The notes below the pieces were generated by a model, which worked only from the letters and a program-made list of their open reading frames with translations, was not told where the DNA came from and ran no database searches. Source: Sphingobacterium mizutaii (GTDB lineage Bacteria; Bacteroidota; Bacteroidia; Sphingobacteriales; Sphingobacteriaceae). Taken from it: a stretch of DNA of 64,000 nt. The stretch covers positions 2,666,001 through 2,730,000 of the forward strand of contig NZ_LT906468.1 of assembly GCF_900187125.1 (NCBI RefSeq), written 5' to 3'. Within the stretch, counting starts at the first letter, position 1, and the number at the start of each line of letters is the position of its first letter. The position numbers were made by a program, and so were the translations under genes. This document shows, in pieces, positions 55,314 through 63,871 of the stretch.

Positions 55314-55757
55314 ATGAAAAATCTAATAAAAACACTTATGGTATTGTTTATTGCTGGATTTTCTTTCCAAGCAATCGCACAAGAAAAGGTTATAGAAGTT
55401 GCAAACTTGCCAAAAACAGCACAAAGCTTTCTACAAAATCATTATAACAATGACAAGGTTGCATTGACTAAATCTGAAAAGGAAACTCTATCTCCAATCG
55501 AATATAAAGTTGTCTTAGCAAGTGGAACTGAAGTAGAATTCGATTCTAAAGGAGATTGGACTGAAGTAGATGCCAATACCGCGGCTGTACCTCAGGATAT
55601 TGTACCTGCAAAAATCAAATCATACGTTCAAAAGAGCTTCCCTGACAATAAAATCGTTCAGATTAAAAAAGATAAAAAGGGATATGAAATTGAATTAACA
55701 AACGGAATCGAAGTTAAATTCAACAAAAATGCAGACTTCATCAAAATTGATGACTAA
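55314..55757 (+). CDS. PepSY-like (DUF2874) periplasmic protein
   Basis: 147 aa with a signal peptide (residues 1-22, AIAQ). The mature part has two similar units of about 60 residues: the first includes FLQNHYNNDKVALTKSEKE and GTEVEFDSKGDWTEVD, the second SYVQKSFPDNKIVQIKKD and GIEVKFNKNADFIKID. This duplicated beta-beta-alpha fold matches putative beta-lactamase-inhibitor-like PepSY proteins common in Bacteroidota. A paralogue follows 36 bp downstream. Role unknown; it may bind a ligand sensed by the kinase. Confidence 0.85.
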   Translation: MKNLIKTLMVLFIAGFSFQAIAQEKVIEVANLPKTAQSFLQNHYNNDKVALTKSEKETLSPIEYKVVLASGTEVEFDSKGDWTEVDANTAAVPQDIVPAKIKSYVQKSFPDNKIVQIKKDKKGYEIELTNGIEVKFNKNADFIKIDD

Positions 55758-55793
55758 TTGAATTACACACAATAATCTTAATAAAACTTTATA

Positions 55794-56243
55794 ATGAAAA
55801 AATTACTTCTAGCACTAACTGTCCTGTTTTCAATCGCAACATTAACGATGTCTTGTGATAAAGAATCAGTAATCACTGAAGATCAACTTCCTCAAAGCGC
55901 AAATCAATTCCTAAAGGATAACTTCAGCGGCGTGAAAATCCTTTCTGTAGTTGAAGAAAAAGAAGGCCTTTCTGGAAAAGAATTCGATGTACTTCTTGAT
56001 AATGGGATCGAGATCAAATTCGACAAAAACGGTCAATGGTTAGATATCGACGCTAAAGCCGATACCGCCAGACTACCAGAAAATTTGATCCCTACAGCTA
56101 TCAACGACTATGTAAAACAAAACTATGCTAATGCTGGCATCAATAGCATCGAAAGAGAAAACCACGGCTACGATGTCGAACTTACAAACGGTCTAGACCT
56201 CGTATTCGACAAAGACGGTAAATTCGTTAGGATAGATCCGTAG
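55794..56243 (+). CDS. PepSY-like (DUF2874) lipoprotein
   Basis: 149 aa with a lipoprotein signal whose lipobox is LTMSC (Cys near residue 21). The mature protein repeats the same two-unit layout as the preceding gene (GIEIKFDKNGQWLDID and GLDLVFDKDGKFVRIDP ending each unit), so the pair is a tandem duplication with one member secreted and the other lipid-anchored. It ends the transcription unit; a hairpin with a T run lies 38 bp downstream. Confidence 0.85.
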   Translation: MKKLLLALTVLFSIATLTMSCDKESVITEDQLPQSANQFLKDNFSGVKILSVVEEKEGLSGKEFDVLLDNGIEIKFDKNGQWLDIDAKADTARLPENLIPTAINDYVKQNYANAGINSIERENHGYDVELTNGLDLVFDKDGKFVRIDP

Positions 56244-57052
56244 TGGGAGTATTTAGTAGAAAGTATTTAGTATTTAGACAAAAGGTCCTGTGAAACATCA
56301 TAGGACCTTTTTTTATATCCGTAATAGTATTTAGTAGAAAGTATTTAGTATTTAGACAGTTTGTTACTGTAGAGAAAACTCCCGGCGGGGGTGACATATT
56401 TTTAGAAATTGTATGTTTGAAATGGTCAACCCACAGCGTGGGTGAAATATTTATAGAAAGGTGAATCGTCAAAAGGACAACCCACAGCGTGGGTGAAATA
56501 TTTTTCTATAACCCTTTTGTGTCACCCTGAAGGCTCGGCCGAATGGTCTCGGAACTAAGCAGGCTTCACAAAAAACAGTTTTCTCATCTTGCGATTCGAA
56601 ATGACCCGCATCCTTAAAAAATAAGAAATAGATTCTTCGTTTTACTCTGAATCCCTCTCAGGAGGCTTCCAATTCTGAACGATCAGTGAAGAATCTGTAC
56701 GTGAATGCCTCAACATTTTCTTGTCATTCTTGATCGAAGATCAAGGACCTGTTCGCCAATGAAATTAGGTTTGCATGGTTCCGAGATTCTTCCTGCGTCA
56801 GAATGACACCGTGGCGGAAACCGAAAATGTAGGAAATTACGTCTTACAAACCTATTATTTATTCAGAATATGAAGCGGGCGAATGCGATTCGCCCCTACG
56901 GAAATATGATTAAATATAGTCTTAGAAACTACGTTCAAACCATGATCTTGGTCCATCCTCGGATCCTCGGTGGGTGAGCGGAGTCGAACCCAATCCTGGT
57001 TCAAATACCAAGTCCACCAAAAGTCTAAATACTAAATACTTTAAACTAAATA
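56244..57052. repeat. Gene-free block L with hairpins and a 33-bp repeat
   Basis: An 809-bp stretch without a gene. It contains a 33-bp repeat twice in direct orientation (56248-56280, 56326-56358) and once inverted and imperfect (57022-57054, overlapping the stop codon of the SIMPL gene); three palindromes of the ACCCAC-agc-GTGGGT type (56378-56392 degenerate, 56429-56443, 56480-56494); a stem CTTGATC-gaa-GATCAAG (56729-56745); a stem GGGCGAAT-gcg-ATTCGCCC (56877-56895); and an element starting TCTTGGTCCATCC (56945) and ending GGTTCAA (57004). The part 56427-56775 recurs inverted near 63.5 kb. Confidence 0.8.
56281..56314 (+). terminator. Terminator of the PepSY gene pair
   Basis: AAAGGTCCT (56281-56289) pairs with AGGACCTTT (56302-56310), extended by three more pairs including one G-T, and is followed by a run of T. 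It lies between the first two copies of the 33-bp repeat of this region. Confidence 0.85.
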
Positions 57053-57787
57053 CTACTCCGATAAATAACTCGTCTTCACCGTAATATTCGCGGTTTTCTT
57101 TCTTGAGGTCACATTAAAGGCACCACCATAGGAATACTCTTCGTTTTCGTTCTGGCCGGTGATCTGGAAGATACCTAAATCTGCTTTCACAAGGGATCCC
57201 AATGAGGATCCAGCTTCTTTGGCGATATTTTCAGCTCTAACTTTTGCGTTTTGGGACGCTTCGGAGATTAATTTTAATTTCAGGTCTTCAAGGCCAGAGA
57301 AATAATAATTCGGCGCATTGGAAGCCAACTCCACTCCTTGCGAAATCAAAGTGGAGATTTCACGGGATGCATTAGCCACTTTATCTAAATCTTTCGACTC
57401 AATGGAAACATTTTGGGAAAGGCTATATCCTGTAAAAGTATTGAAACTATTACCGTTTTGGTCGGTATGGTAGTTAAAATCACGGGCAATATTAACGGCA
57501 TTGAACAAAATTTCCTTCTCATTTATTCCTTGGCGAACCAAAAAGTCTTTCACCAACTCACGGTCCCGCTTCAATTGTTCAGAGGCCTCGCTCAAATCCA
57601 TGGACTTACGGCTGAATACCGCTGACCATTTCACTATATCAGATTCAAAATTGGTCATCGCATTACCGGTCACATTAATCGTATTGGAATTTTTGTACTT
57701 ATACTTATAGGCATTACCAAAGATCATAGCAAAAACAATGATGGAAAGGCCGGCGATAATACTGATAATAATCCCTGTGTTTTTCAT
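57053..57787 (-). CDS. SIMPL-domain (DUF541) protein
   Basis: 244 aa. The N-terminus has a signal or membrane anchor (residues 5-27). The SIMPL domain then follows, with NTINVTGNAMTNFESDIVKWSA near residue 36 and the conserved repeats QNVSIESKDLDKV near 130 and SLGSLVKADLGI near 195. SIMPL proteins are periplasmic with loosely defined roles in stress resistance and signalling. Its stop codon lies inside the right-hand 33-bp repeat, so the repeat may have reshaped its 3' end. Confidence 0.85.
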   Translation of the reverse strand: MKNTGIIISIIAGLSIIVFAMIFGNAYKYKYKNSNTINVTGNAMTNFESDIVKWSAVFSRKSMDLSEASEQLKRDRELVKDFLVRQGINEKEILFNAVNIARDFNYHTDQNGNSFNTFTGYSLSQNVSIESKDLDKVANASREISTLISQGVELASNAPNYYFSGLEDLKLKLISEASQNAKVRAENIAKEAGSSLGSLVKADLGIFQITGQNENEEYSYGGAFNVTSRKKTANITVKTSYLSE

Positions 57788-57886
57788 ATAAAGCGTGTTA
57801 ATGTGATTATACTAAAATTGTTATCCTTTAACCTAACCTAAGTTAACAAATTTTGGGTATTATTGGAATTCCAAACATCAAATTAT

Positions 57887-60682
57887 ATGAAACGTAAATT
57901 TGGCTTAATACTTCTTGGTTTAAGTGCAATTTCCCTAACGTATGCACAGAAAAAACCAATCGATCACACTGTTTATGATTCCTGGAATGTTATCAGTAAA
58001 CCCGAGATCAGCAAATCTGGAAATCTTATTCTTTATAGCATTACTCCACAAGAGGGCGATGCCACTGCCATCTTAAAAAATGCCAACAACCAAAATCTGA
58101 TTCAAATCCCTCGAGGAGCAGATTTAAAGTTGACTAAAGATGAAAAACATTTGGTCAGCTTAATCAAAGCTTCTTTCCAAGAGGTTAGACAGGCAAAGAT
58201 CAAGAAAAAGAAGCCTGATGAAATGCCAAAGGACTCTCTTTTGGTCTTCAATATCGCAAAGAACCAGACCAATAAATTTGGACAGGTCAAATCATATAAA
58301 ATCGCCCGAAATGGAAATGATTTTGTTGCCTTCCTGCATGAAACTAAACTTCCAAGTACTTCGGATAGCAGCAAAACAAAGTCGGGATCGAAAAAAGACA
58401 AACCCACATCTACTTTAACCGTCCTAAATTTAAATACGGCCGACACAAGCAATATTCTAAAAGCGGATAGTTACGAATGGAGTGATGATGGAAAGTTCCT
58501 AGTTTACTCCATTAAAGGCCCAGAAAAGGACTCTTTGAACGAATCAGGCCTATTTATTATGGACTTGGCAAACAAATCCAAAAAGAAAATCAGCTCTGGA
58601 AAAGGAAACTATAAAAACATACAGTTTGACGACGCTACAAAGCAATTGAGTTTCTTGGCGGACAAAACAGCAGAAAAATCACTATTAAAAGAATTTAAGC
58701 TCTACTATTATACTGCATCCCAAGATTCAGCAGTGATATTGGCCGATAGAAATTCAAATGGGATTCCTCAAAACTGGTTTGTTTCTGGCGATGGCGCCTT
58801 AACCTTTAGCAAATCGGGCAAAAGACTGTTTTTCGGTCTGGCTCCAATCCCAAGAGTAAAGGATACCACATTGGTAGAATTCGAACATGCAAAAGTGGAT
58901 ATTTGGCATTGGCAAGATGACTATCTGCAACCTATGCAATTGGTGAACTTAAAAAGAGATCTTTCTAGGAACTATACGGCTATGATTAATTTAGCCTCCA
59001 ATAGAAATGTTATCCCTCTATCGGATGAAACCTTCAATAGAATCTCCTTAACAGGCGATGCCGACAATGAATGGGCTATGGCGACTTCTGACAAGGAATA
59101 CAGGATAGAGACCCAATGGGAAGGTGGTATGCGTTCCGATATTTATGCAATCTCTACCTTAACCGGCAAAAATAAATTGGTTACTAAATCAAATTCCGGA
59201 TATGCCTCCTTATCTCCAAATGGAGATTACATTGTCTACTTCAATCGTAGCAATGGAAATTGGTACAGCTTCAATATTGCTTCAGAAACCAGCAAACAAT
59301 TAAATGAAGGATTGCCAGTTAGCTTCGTGGATGAAGAAAATGACGTTCCTGCAGCTCCTGGACCCTACGGAATCGCGGGTTGGTCCAAAGATGGCAAAAA
59401 CATCTATATCAATGATCGATATGATATCTGGAAGCTGAGCCTGGATGGTAAAACCAAAACTAATCTAACTAATGGTCAAGGACGACAAAACCAGATGGTT
59501 TATCGTATTGAAGAACTGTTCAAAAATGATGATCCTAGAATCAATCATAACCAGATCGATGAATCAAAGACCGTTTTCTTAAATGGTTTCAATAAAATAG
59601 ATAAAATCCAAGGTCTATATAAATTAGGTAAGAAAGACATCAGCAAGTTGTGGTCAGGTCCTCATACCTATAGAATGCTTAGTGCGGATGAAAAATTAAA
59701 CAAGATCATTTATACCAAGGAAGATTACCAGCATTCTCCTGACCTATATCTATTGGCCAACTTTAAAAACGAAACTAGGCTATCTGATATTAATCCTCAA
59801 CAGGCAAATTATAACTGGGGAACAGCAGAATTGGTTCATTGGACAACCCCTAAAGGTTATAAATCCGAAGGTATCCTATATAAACCAGAAGATTTCGACC
59901 CTAACAAGAAATATCCTATTATCGCTTATTTCTATGAAACCTTATCTGATGGGCTATATACTTACCAAGCTCCAGCTCCAACCCCATCGCGTTTGAACAT
60001 CCCTTATTTTGTAAGTAATGGCTATTTGGTCTTTGCTCCAGATATACGTTATGAAACTGGTTACCCAGGTAGATCCGCTGAAGAATTTATTAATTCAGGA
60101 ATGCATTTCCTAGCTAGGAACAATAATTGGGTTGATTCAACCAAAATGGGAATCCAAGGACAAAGTTGGGGTGGTTACCAAGTTGCCCACCTGATCACTC
60201 GCACCAATATGTATGCTGCAGCCTGGGCTGGTGCTCCGGTTGTCAATATGACTTCTGCTTATGGTGGAATCCGTTGGGGAACAGGTATGTCAAGACAGTT
60301 CCAGTATGAAAATACCCAAAGCCGCATCGGAAAACCATTATGGGAAGCTAGGGACTTATATATCGAGAACTCACCCCTATTCTTTATGGATAAGGTGAAC
60401 ACTCCGGTTGCTATTATGCACAATGACAATGATGGAGCAGTGCCTTGGTACCAAGGTATTGAATTCTTCACAGCTTTGAGAAGGTTGAATAAACCGGTTT
60501 GGTTATTGAATTATAACGGTGATGACCATAACTTAATCCAAAGACAGAACCGAAAAGACATACAAATCCGCGAAGCTCAATTCTTTGATCACTTCCTAAA
60601 AGGAAAAGCAGCTGCTAATTGGATTAAGAAAGGTGTCAAAGCAACTGAAAAAGGTATAGATTGGGGACTTGAAGTCGACTAA
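57887..60682 (+). CDS. S9-family prolyl oligopeptidase, secreted
   Basis: 931 aa from the ATG at 57887; a TTG eight codons upstream would spoil the signal peptide (MKRKFGLILLGLSAISLTYAQ region). The large N-terminal part (to about 690) is a beta-propeller-like region. The C-terminal alpha/beta-hydrolase domain has the nucleophile Ser760 in GQSWGGY, the acid Asp849 in NDNDGAVP and His881 in GDDHN. Such S9 peptidases cleave peptides or act on acyl-peptides in the periplasm. It is monocistronic, ending in a 16-bp hairpin. Confidence 0.92.
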   Translation: MKRKFGLILLGLSAISLTYAQKKPIDHTVYDSWNVISKPEISKSGNLILYSITPQEGDATAILKNANNQNLIQIPRGADLKLTKDEKHLVSLIKASFQEVRQAKIKKKKPDEMPKDSLLVFNIAKNQTNKFGQVKSYKIARNGNDFVAFLHETKLPSTSDSSKTKSGSKKDKPTSTLTVLNLNTADTSNILKADSYEWSDDGKFLVYSIKGPEKDSLNESGLFIMDLANKSKKKISSGKGNYKNIQFDDATKQLSFLADKTAEKSLLKEFKLYYYTASQDSAVILADRNSNGIPQNWFVSGDGALTFSKSGKRLFFGLAPIPRVKDTTLVEFEHAKVDIWHWQDDYLQPMQLVNLKRDLSRNYTAMINLASNRNVIPLSDETFNRISLTGDADNEWAMATSDKEYRIETQWEGGMRSDIYAISTLTGKNKLVTKSNSGYASLSPNGDYIVYFNRSNGNWYSFNIASETSKQLNEGLPVSFVDEENDVPAAPGPYGIAGWSKDGKNIYINDRYDIWKLSLDGKTKTNLTNGQGRQNQMVYRIEELFKNDDPRINHNQIDESKTVFLNGFNKIDKIQGLYKLGKKDISKLWSGPHTYRMLSADEKLNKIIYTKEDYQHSPDLYLLANFKNETRLSDINPQQANYNWGTAELVHWTTPKGYKSEGILYKPEDFDPNKKYPIIAYFYETLSDGLYTYQAPAPTPSRLNIPYFVSNGYLVFAPDIRYETGYPGRSAEEFINSGMHFLARNNNWVDSTKMGIQGQSWGGYQVAHLITRTNMYAAAWAGAPVVNMTSAYGGIRWGTGMSRQFQYENTQSRIGKPLWEARDLYIENSPLFFMDKVNTPVAIMHNDNDGAVPWYQGIEFFTALRRLNKPVWLLNYNGDDHNLIQRQNRKDIQIREAQFFDHFLKGKAAANWIKKGVKATEKGIDWGLEVD

Positions 60683-60700
60683 TTTTACAAAACTCCATTA

Positions 60701-60740
60701 AAACAGGTGGTAATTTCTAGAAATTACCACCTGTTTTTGT
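60701..60740 (+). terminator. Terminator after the S9 peptidase gene
   Basis: A 16-bp perfect stem (60701-60716 with 60721-60736, core ACAGGTGGTAATTT) with a 4-nt loop is followed by T-rich sequence. Confidence 0.93.
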
Positions 60741-60884
60741 TAAAAAACACTAAATATCTTCAGTTTTTTCATTTTTTTTCAAAAATTTTATCCAAGTAAA
60801 TTGTTTTTACTATACTTTTGATAAAAATTTAGAAGAAATAATTCAGTAATCAACAAAAACTTAAGTATATTTAATATTAACAGC

Positions 60885-63074
60885 ATGTTAAACTCCAGAC
60901 TATCCGCAGTTGAAACTGCCTCAAAGCACATGTTCAATGAAACTACTGAGGTAAATTCAGAACGCGCCATTCACATTTTCAACAAAAATGTGTTCAGCAT
61001 CTCAAAAATGAGAGATTACCTTCCAAAGTCTACTTTTAGCGAATTAAAATCATCTATCGACGAAGGGAAACAAATCAGCAGAGAATTAGCGGATTTCATT
61101 GCGCAAGCTATGAAAACTTGGGCCCTAGAAAATGGTGCTTCGCATTATACCCACTGGTTCCAACCTTTGACTGGATCAACAGCTGAAAAACACGATGCTT
61201 TTTTTGAACCAGATTCTGATGGAAGCGCAATCGAGAAATTTAATGCAGATGCATTGGTACAACAAGAACCAGATGCTTCTTCTTTCCCGAATGGCGGTAT
61301 CCGTAATACCTTCGAAGCTAGAGGATATACTGCTTGGGACCCTTCATCCCCTGCCTTTATCTTTGAAACTGGTGCTGGCAAGACCTTATGTATCCCTACT
61401 GTATTCGTCTCATACACTGGCGAATCCCTTGATTACAAAGCGCCTTTACTAAAAGCTATCGCTTCTATTGACAAAGCTGCAACTGATGTTGCGCAGTATT
61501 TTGATAAAGCCGTTACCAAAGTAAATGCTTCTTTAGGTATCGAACAAGAATATTTCTTGGTTGACCTTGCCTTATATAATGCTCGTCCTGATCTACAATT
61601 GACTGGAAGAACCTTATTCGGACACATGTCAGCTAAAGGACAACAATTAGAAGATCATTACTTCGGAGCAATTCCGGAACGTGTATTAGCTTACATGGTT
61701 GACCTTGAAAACGAAGCCTTGAAATTAGGTATCCCTTTGAAAACTCGTCACAACGAGGTGGCTCCTTCTCAATTTGAATGTGCCCCTATGTTTGAAGAGA
61801 TCAACTTGGCTATCGACCATAACCAATTGTTGATGAACGTAATGGAACAAGTTGCCATTCGTCACAACTTCAAAGTTTTATTGCACGAAAAACCATATAG
61901 CGGAGTTAACGGATCTGGAAAACACAACAACTGGTCCCTGATCACCAATACTGGTGTGAACCTGCTATCTCCTGGCAAAACTCCTAAAAACAACTTGATG
62001 TTCTTGACTTTCTTCGTGAACACCATCAAAGCTGTTTATGAGCATGCTGATTTATTGAGAGCATCTATTGCAAGTCATTCCAATGACCACCGTCTTGGTG
62101 CCAATGAAGCTCCCCCAGCAATTATCTCTATCTTCTTAGGTTCTCAATTAGATGAAATCCTTGAAGAGGTAGAATCTGCTCGCGTTGCCAAAAAAGTTAA
62201 GGCTGATGCTAACTTATGGCACGGTATCCCAAAAATCCCTGATTTGAAATTGGACAACACCGACCGTAACCGTACTTCTCCTTTTGCTTTCACCGGCAAT
62301 AAATTTGAGTTCCGCGCAGTTGGTTCTTCTGCAAACTCGGCATTGCCAATGACCATCTTGAATGCAATCGTTGCTACACAATTGATTGAATTCAAAACAG
62401 AGGTTGATAAACAAATCAAAAAAGGAATTAAAAAAGACCTTGCGATCTTAAACGTAGTCCGTAAATATATCAAAGATTCAAAAGCGATTCGTTTCGAAGG
62501 AAATGGCTATAGCGAAGAATGGGAAATCGAAGCAGCAGGTAGAGGTCTTTCTAACATCAAATCAACGCCAAAAGCACTTGATGTCTATGTAAAACCAGAA
62601 TCTCTTGAGCTTTTCGAAACCCTAGGAATCTTCTCAAGACGTGAATCGGAAGCAAGACATGAGATCTTATTGGAGAACTTCTTCAAGAAACTTCAGATTG
62701 AAGCTCGTGTGATTGGCGATGTGGTAACTAGCCAAATTGCTCCTGCATGTCTGATCTATCAAAACCAATTGATTGAAAACGTAAAGGGCCTTAAAGATTT
62801 AGGTCTAAGCAAAGAAGCTTATAGTTCACAACTGAACTATGTTGAACGTATCTCCAAGCATGTGAACATTATCCTTGAACAAGCCGAGGAAATGCGTCAA
62901 GCCCGTAAAAAAGCAAACACCATCGAAGACATGCGCGAAAAAGCAATCGCTTACGACGAAGTCGTAAAACCATTCTTCGACGAAATCCGCTACCACGTCA
63001 ACAAACTTGAAAAAATCGTTGATGATGCAAAATGGCCTTTGCCAAAATTACGCGAATTGCTTTTTATCCACTAA
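60885..63074 (+). CDS. glnN: Type III glutamine synthetase
   Basis: 729 aa, the size of GSIII, not the ~470 aa of GSI. Family parts are NEVAPSQFECAPMFEEINLA near residue 290, DHNQLLMNVMEQVAIRHNFK near 312, the GVNGSGKHNNWSL catalytic loop near 343 and RTSPFAFTGNKFEFRAVG near 460, plus the long GSIII-specific N-terminus and C-terminal extension. It makes glutamine from glutamate, ammonia and ATP. The glutamate synthase genes are not adjacent. It is flanked by hairpins on both sides; no PII-type gene is near. Confidence 0.95.
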   Translation: MLNSRLSAVETASKHMFNETTEVNSERAIHIFNKNVFSISKMRDYLPKSTFSELKSSIDEGKQISRELADFIAQAMKTWALENGASHYTHWFQPLTGSTAEKHDAFFEPDSDGSAIEKFNADALVQQEPDASSFPNGGIRNTFEARGYTAWDPSSPAFIFETGAGKTLCIPTVFVSYTGESLDYKAPLLKAIASIDKAATDVAQYFDKAVTKVNASLGIEQEYFLVDLALYNARPDLQLTGRTLFGHMSAKGQQLEDHYFGAIPERVLAYMVDLENEALKLGIPLKTRHNEVAPSQFECAPMFEEINLAIDHNQLLMNVMEQVAIRHNFKVLLHEKPYSGVNGSGKHNNWSLITNTGVNLLSPGKTPKNNLMFLTFFVNTIKAVYEHADLLRASIASHSNDHRLGANEAPPAIISIFLGSQLDEILEEVESARVAKKVKADANLWHGIPKIPDLKLDNTDRNRTSPFAFTGNKFEFRAVGSSANSALPMTILNAIVATQLIEFKTEVDKQIKKGIKKDLAILNVVRKYIKDSKAIRFEGNGYSEEWEIEAAGRGLSNIKSTPKALDVYVKPESLELFETLGIFSRRESEARHEILLENFFKKLQIEARVIGDVVTSQIAPACLIYQNQLIENVKGLKDLGLSKEAYSSQLNYVERISKHVNIILEQAEEMRQARKKANTIEDMREKAIAYDEVVKPFFDEIRYHVNKLEKIVDDAKWPLPKLRELLFIH

Positions 63075-63104
63075 GCATTAACTAAACAAGAAACAATAAC
63101 CATT

Positions 63105-63138
63105 AAGGGGCTTCTGCAAAGATTGCCCCTTTTTTTGT
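63105..63138 (+). terminator. Terminator of glnN
   Basis: A short stem AAGGGGC (63105-63111) with GCCCCTT (63125-63131), a 13-nt loop and a run of seven T follows glnN by 30 bp. Confidence 0.82.
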
Positions 63139-63204
63139 GGTGGGGAGTGGGAACAAAACGCAGTTTTGCACCACTTTCGTAGGGGTTTATTGAATAAACC
63201 CGCT

Positions 63205-63436
63205 TTTGAACCAGGATGAAAGGGATCCGAGGATGGACCAAGATCGAAAGCCAGTATTACCGAAATGTAGGTAGGGGTTTATTGCATAAACCCGCTGACA
63301 TTTGAACCAGGATGAAAGGGATCCGAGGATGGACCAAGATCGAAAGCCAGTATTACCGAAATGTAGGTAGGGGTTTATTGCATAAACCCGCTGACATTTG
63401 AACCAGGATGAAAGGGATCCGAGGATGGACCAAGAA
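63205..63436. repeat. 96-bp tandem repeat
   Basis: Units begin at 63205, 63301 and 63397, so the period is exactly 96 bp; the third copy is cut after about 40 bp. The first two copies differ almost only at their 3' ends. Each full unit starts TTTGAACCAGGATGAAAG, runs through GAGGATGGACCAAGATCG and ends in the palindrome GGGTTTAT-tgc-ATAAACCC. A variant of that palindrome also precedes the array (63183-63201). Confidence 0.9.
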
Positions 63437-63454
63437 CTATTTCCTTTCCTGTGT

Positions 63455-63755
63455 CATAATTGCATTGGCGTACAGGTCCTTTACCTTCGGTAAAGAATGA
63501 CAAGCATTAATAATAGAGAACCGTACAGATTCTTCACTACTCGTTCAGAATTGGATATTCCAGAGAGGGATTCAGAGTGAAACGAAGAATCTATTTTTTG
63601 TTTTTTTATGGTTCGTTGTCTCATTGCGAAATCGTAAGATGAGCAAACTATTTTCACTCTGCTGAAAGTCTTATTGAAAAATATTTCACCCACGCTGTGG
63701 GTTGGCCTTTTCGTACATCTATTTTCTATAAAGATTCCACCCACGCTGTGGGTTT
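63455..63755. repeat. Block R core, inverted copy of block L
   Basis: Read on the minus strand this stretch matches 56427-56775: two ACCCAC-agc-GTGGGT palindromes 51 bp apart (here 63739-63753 and 63688-63702; there 56429-56443 and 56480-56494), then a TCTCATCTTxCGATT segment, then a ~72-bp segment (63514-63590 against 56631-56702), then a stem with loop GAA followed by GGACCTG and CGCCAATG. Identity was judged by eye and is high in the 72-bp segment and around the palindromes. Confidence 0.85.
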
Positions 63756-63871
63756 CTACAAACGTCCCTACTTCCGAAGGAAGTCCTTTAGCCCCCGGCT
63801 CATTTCCAATGAAGAAAACCATTTCAAATAAAGAGTGGATAGTTCCAAGACTGACACATTATGCATAATGA

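Noticed and set aside
56227..56472. 81-codon minus-strand frame after the PepSY genes
   Set aside because: It covers the terminator and the 33-bp repeats; the repeated peptide (CLNTKYFLLNT) is a product of the DNA repeat, not evidence of coding.
56996..57020. tRNA 3' end (GGTTCAAATACC followed by ACCA-like sequence)
   Set aside because: No acceptor, D or anticodon arms can be folded with it; the GGTTCAA is the conserved end of the interspersed element.
63481..63822. 113-codon minus-strand frame in the terminal repeat region
   Set aside because: It reads through palindromes and through both copies of the ACCCAC-type hairpin, and shows peptide repetition (HSVGG/HSVGE) only because the DNA repeats. 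The matching block L has no equivalent frame.
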